Assembly (NCBI RefSeq): GCF_004359505.1
Contig: NZ_SCWE01000001.1
Location: 186,001 to 250,000 of the forward strand
Reading direction: 5' to 3'
Length of the DNA: 64,000 nucleotides
Origin: Macrococcus hajekii
GTDB lineage: Bacteria > Bacillota > Bacilli > Staphylococcales > Staphylococcaceae
Below the pieces are notes generated by a model. That model had not been told where the DNA came from. It was given only the letters and a program-made list of their open reading frames with translations, and made no database searches. A program made the translations under genes and the position numbers. Of this stretch, positions 62,265 to 64,000 are shown in pieces. The first letter of the stretch is position 1; each line of letters starts with the position of its first letter.

Positions 62265-62421
62265 ACATGACGTGGAAAAGAGATTTGAGCGTCATGTGAT
62301 CGGAATAAAAGTGAAAACTCGTGCCGACATGACGCGGAAAAGGGGTTTGAGCGTCACGTGACTGGAGTAAATGTGAAAACTCGTGCTGACATGACGTGGA
62401 AAAGAGATTTGAGCGTCATGT
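62265..62421. repeat. Palindromic 33-bp repeat, three copies at 62-bp period
   Basis: Copies lie at 62265-62297, 62327-62359 and 62389-62421. Each has 8-bp arms (ACATGACG with CGTCATGT, one base different in copy two) around a 17-nt core. The 29-nt linkers resemble each other (both contain GTGAAAACTCGTGC). The reverse complement of the core resembles that of the copies at 25980-26074. The same 62-bp period at two distant sites identifies a dispersed repeat family. Confidence 0.88.
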
Positions 62422-62456
62422 GAGGGAGGAATACAAGGAGACACATAAAATTCTAT

Positions 62457-62482
62457 GGTCAAGCAAACGCAGTTTCCTTGGC
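62457..62482. repeat. Imperfect hairpin related to the next terminator
   Basis: GGTCAAGCAAACGCAGTTTC and the following CTTGGC form an imperfect palindrome that closely resembles the perfect hairpin at 62517-62547. Its loop (CAAACGCAGTTTCC) also resembles the core of the 33-bp repeat at 25980 (CAAATGGAGTTTCC). Confidence 0.5.
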
Positions 62483-62516
62483 GATTCATCGTCCATTTCC
62501 ACAAAAATCAAAACAG

Positions 62517-62547
62517 AACGTCAAGCAAATACAGTTTGCTTGACGTT
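62517..62547 (-). terminator. Terminator of the UvrA-like gene
   Basis: A perfect 13-bp stem (62517-62529 with 62535-62547) with a 5-nt loop lies just past the stop codon. On the minus strand it is followed by the T-rich CTGTTTTGATTTTTG. Confidence 0.75.
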
Positions 62548-62555
62548 CCGTTTCT

Positions 62556-64000
62556 TCATTCTTCATTAGTATAATTTTTCAGATGCTGAGCTGTATAACT
62601 TTCTTTCACATCAAGAAGTCCTTTCGGATGTCCGCTATAAAGAAGCTGTCCTCCATTTTGTCCTGCTTCAGGTCCGATATCAATCATCCAGTCTGCTTCT
62701 GTCATCATCGTCAGGTTATGTTCAATTAAAATGACGGTATTACCTCCATCTACGAGCTCATTGAACAATGTGACGGGGACGTGGATATCTTCTTCATGAA
62801 GGCCTGTTGTCGGTTCATCGAAGATAAAAATCTGACCAGTGACCCGTTCGATCAAAAATTTACTGAGTTTCACGCGCTGTACTTCACCGCCTGATAATGT
62901 ATCGAGTGATTGTCCGAGTGTCATATAGCCAAGGCCTGTTGACTGCAATGATTTCAGTGTACTTGTAATCAGGTCATGGGTTTCAAAATAATCCGCACCT
63001 TCATCCACCGTCATTCTCAGCACGTCAGCAATAGAATAGCCGTCGACTGCTGCCTCCAGCACTTCTGGTTTATAGCGCGTGCCGTTACAGACTTCACAGA
63101 TTTGTGTAAAGTCTGCCATATAGGCCAGTTCAGTCTTCAGTACACCTTTCCCTTTACAGTTAGGGCAGGCGCCATCTGAATTGTAGCTGAACAGACTTTT
63201 TCTTAGGCCCGTCTCCTTACTGAAAAAGACTCTGACATCATCAAAAATACCGGTATAAGTCAGCAGATTGGAACGACTTGAGGCATGAACCGGTTTCTGA
63301 TCGATGAATATTACATTCTTTTTATGCTTAAAGCCTGTCTTAATCAATGTACTTTTACCTGAACCTGCGACACCTGTCACTGCTGTTATCACATGCTTCG
63401 GAATATCGACAGAGACATCCTTCAGATTATTTTTAGTGATGTGCTGAAGTGAGATAAAATCCTCTGCAGTTCTGGGCACTTTCAACTGATGGTGCTGTCT
63501 TAAAGCATGTCCAGTTGCAGTGTCTGACTCGAGCAGTTCGGCATAGCTGCCTTCGAAAGTGACGTTGCCTCCATTTTTACCGGCACCTGGACCGATATCA
63601 ATGATATGATCAGCCGTCTTGATGATATCCGGATCATGTTCGACGACGAGTACTGTATTGCCTTTATCACGAATTGACTGGATGATCTCATTGATGTTCT
63701 TAATATCTTCGGGATGTAGTCCGACACTTGGTTCATCAATGATATAAACCAGGTCCGTCAGCGGGCTGTTTAAATGACGGATTAGCTTGATGCGCTGTGA
63801 TTCACCGCCTGATAATGTGGGTGTTTCACGGCCCAGCGTCAGATAACCGAGTCCGATTGAAATCAGGGACTGGAGCTGTTCACGCAATGGCTTGATGATA
63901 TAGGCTGCCTTGTCATCGTGAATATCATCTAGAAACTGAATGGCTTCGTGGATAGTCATATTCGTAAAATCAGCGATATCAAGCCCGTTAATCTTGACAC
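62556..64000 (-). CDS. UvrA-like ATPase (excinuclease UvrA family), 5' end outside the window
   Basis: The visible 481 residues are the C-terminal part of a UvrA-family protein; the frame continues past the window edge (KINGLDIADFTN before the first visible Met). It has the first-domain signature LSGGESQRIKLIRHL with DEPSVGLHPED, then Walker A VTGVAGSGKSTLI, a CPNC / CEVC zinc module, and a second LSGGEVQRVKL with DEPTTGLHEED. The stretch between the second Walker A and FIDQKP is about 50 residues shorter than in canonical UvrA. That fits the UvrA2/drug-resistance branch, often lacking UvrB contacts, but the decisive N-terminal part is not visible. Confidence 0.85.
   Translation of the reverse strand, partial: VKINGLDIADFTNMTIHEAIQFLDDIHDDKAAYIIKPLREQLQSLISIGLGYLTLGRETPTLSGGESQRIKLIRHLNSPLTDLVYIIDEPSVGLHPEDIKNINEIIQSIRDKGNTVLVVEHDPDIIKTADHIIDIGPGAGKNGGNVTFEGSYAELLESDTATGHALRQHHQLKVPRTAEDFISLQHITKNNLKDVSVDIPKHVITAVTGVAGSGKSTLIKTGFKHKKNVIFIDQKPVHASSRSNLLTYTGIFDDVRVFFSKETGLRKSLFSYNSDGACPNCKGKGVLKTELAYMADFTQICEVCNGTRYKPEVLEAAVDGYSIADVLRMTVDEGADYFETHDLITSTLKSLQSTGLGYMTLGQSLDTLSGGEVQRVKLSKFLIERVTGQIFIFDEPTTGLHEEDIHVPVTLFNELVDGGNTVILIEHNLTMMTEADWMIDIGPEAGQNGGQLLYSGHPKGLLDVKESYTAQHLKNYTNEE

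Noticed and set aside
62265-62421. Possible CRISPR array (33-bp repeats, 29-nt spacers, regular period)
   Set aside because: The linkers are clearly related to one another and there are no cas genes; at most three units occur at a locus. It is a tandem repeat family, not CRISPR.
1-64000. tRNA or rRNA genes
   Set aside because: No T-loop consensus or rRNA core sequence was recognised by eye in the window; a tRNAscan run would settle it.

Overview
The window comes from a low-GC Firmicute of the family Staphylococcaceae, most likely Macrococcus or a close relative. The first third reproduces a gene order I know from Staphylococcus: amino-acid permease, citZ-icd, phoP-phoR, polA-mutM-coaE, gapB, nrdR-dnaB-dnaI, thrS, lysP, infC-rpmI-rplT. 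The genus is an inference; the family is well supported. No tRNA, rRNA or CRISPR array was seen.

Region 1 (1-20740) is housekeeping: TCA-cycle entry under cre control, the PhoPR two-component system (phoR is frameshifted as given), DNA replication and repair genes, gluconeogenic gapB with CcpN-like boxes, helicase loading, and translation genes. RNA regulators precede thrS (T-box), lysP (lysine riboswitch) and infC (L20-type leader, with a non-ATG infC start). Region 2 (20740-25680) is one compact operon for NADH-dependent nitrite reduction plus the full siroheme branch that supplies its cofactor (chelatase, precorrin-2 dehydrogenase, nirB, nirD, SUMT). It is preceded by sites resembling NreC and Fnr/ArcR/Rex operators.

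Region 3 (25700-46450) is accessory and partly decaying. It holds a NERD nuclease-like protein next to a palindromic repeat pair, an M42 peptidase, a disulfide oxidoreductase, an RNA methyltransferase, a cluster of broken small membrane-protein genes, a divergent MocR-regulator/LysE-exporter pair, a second-YidC-type insertase, a LOG protein, an S66 peptidase, GNAT enzymes, an XRE regulator pair and a four-gene two-component/ABC exporter module. The standout is at 36135-37185. A 90-residue membrane peptide ending in an acidic Asp-Glu-Glu-Asp tail lies just upstream of a yidC gene, and a 13-bp hairpin runs from its last codons into the yidC ribosome-binding site. This is the layout of the Bacillus subtilis MifM-YidC2 arrest-peptide circuit and looks like an independent or diverged version.

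Region 4 (46450-58260) has a cystine transporter, a complete type I restriction-modification locus (hsdM, hsdS, a silent specificity cassette bounded by the same direct repeats, hsdR) and an adjacent tyrosine recombinase, suggesting changeable specificity. An unknown gene and an amber-interrupted methyltransferase follow. Region 5 (58260-64000) is pheS-pheT behind a Phe T-box, three more copies of the 33-bp palindrome at an exact 62-bp period, and the 3' part of a UvrA-like ATPase that runs off the window.

At least eleven genes are broken. Several breaks are exactly one missing base, most beside homopolymers, so some may be sequence errors rather than biology.
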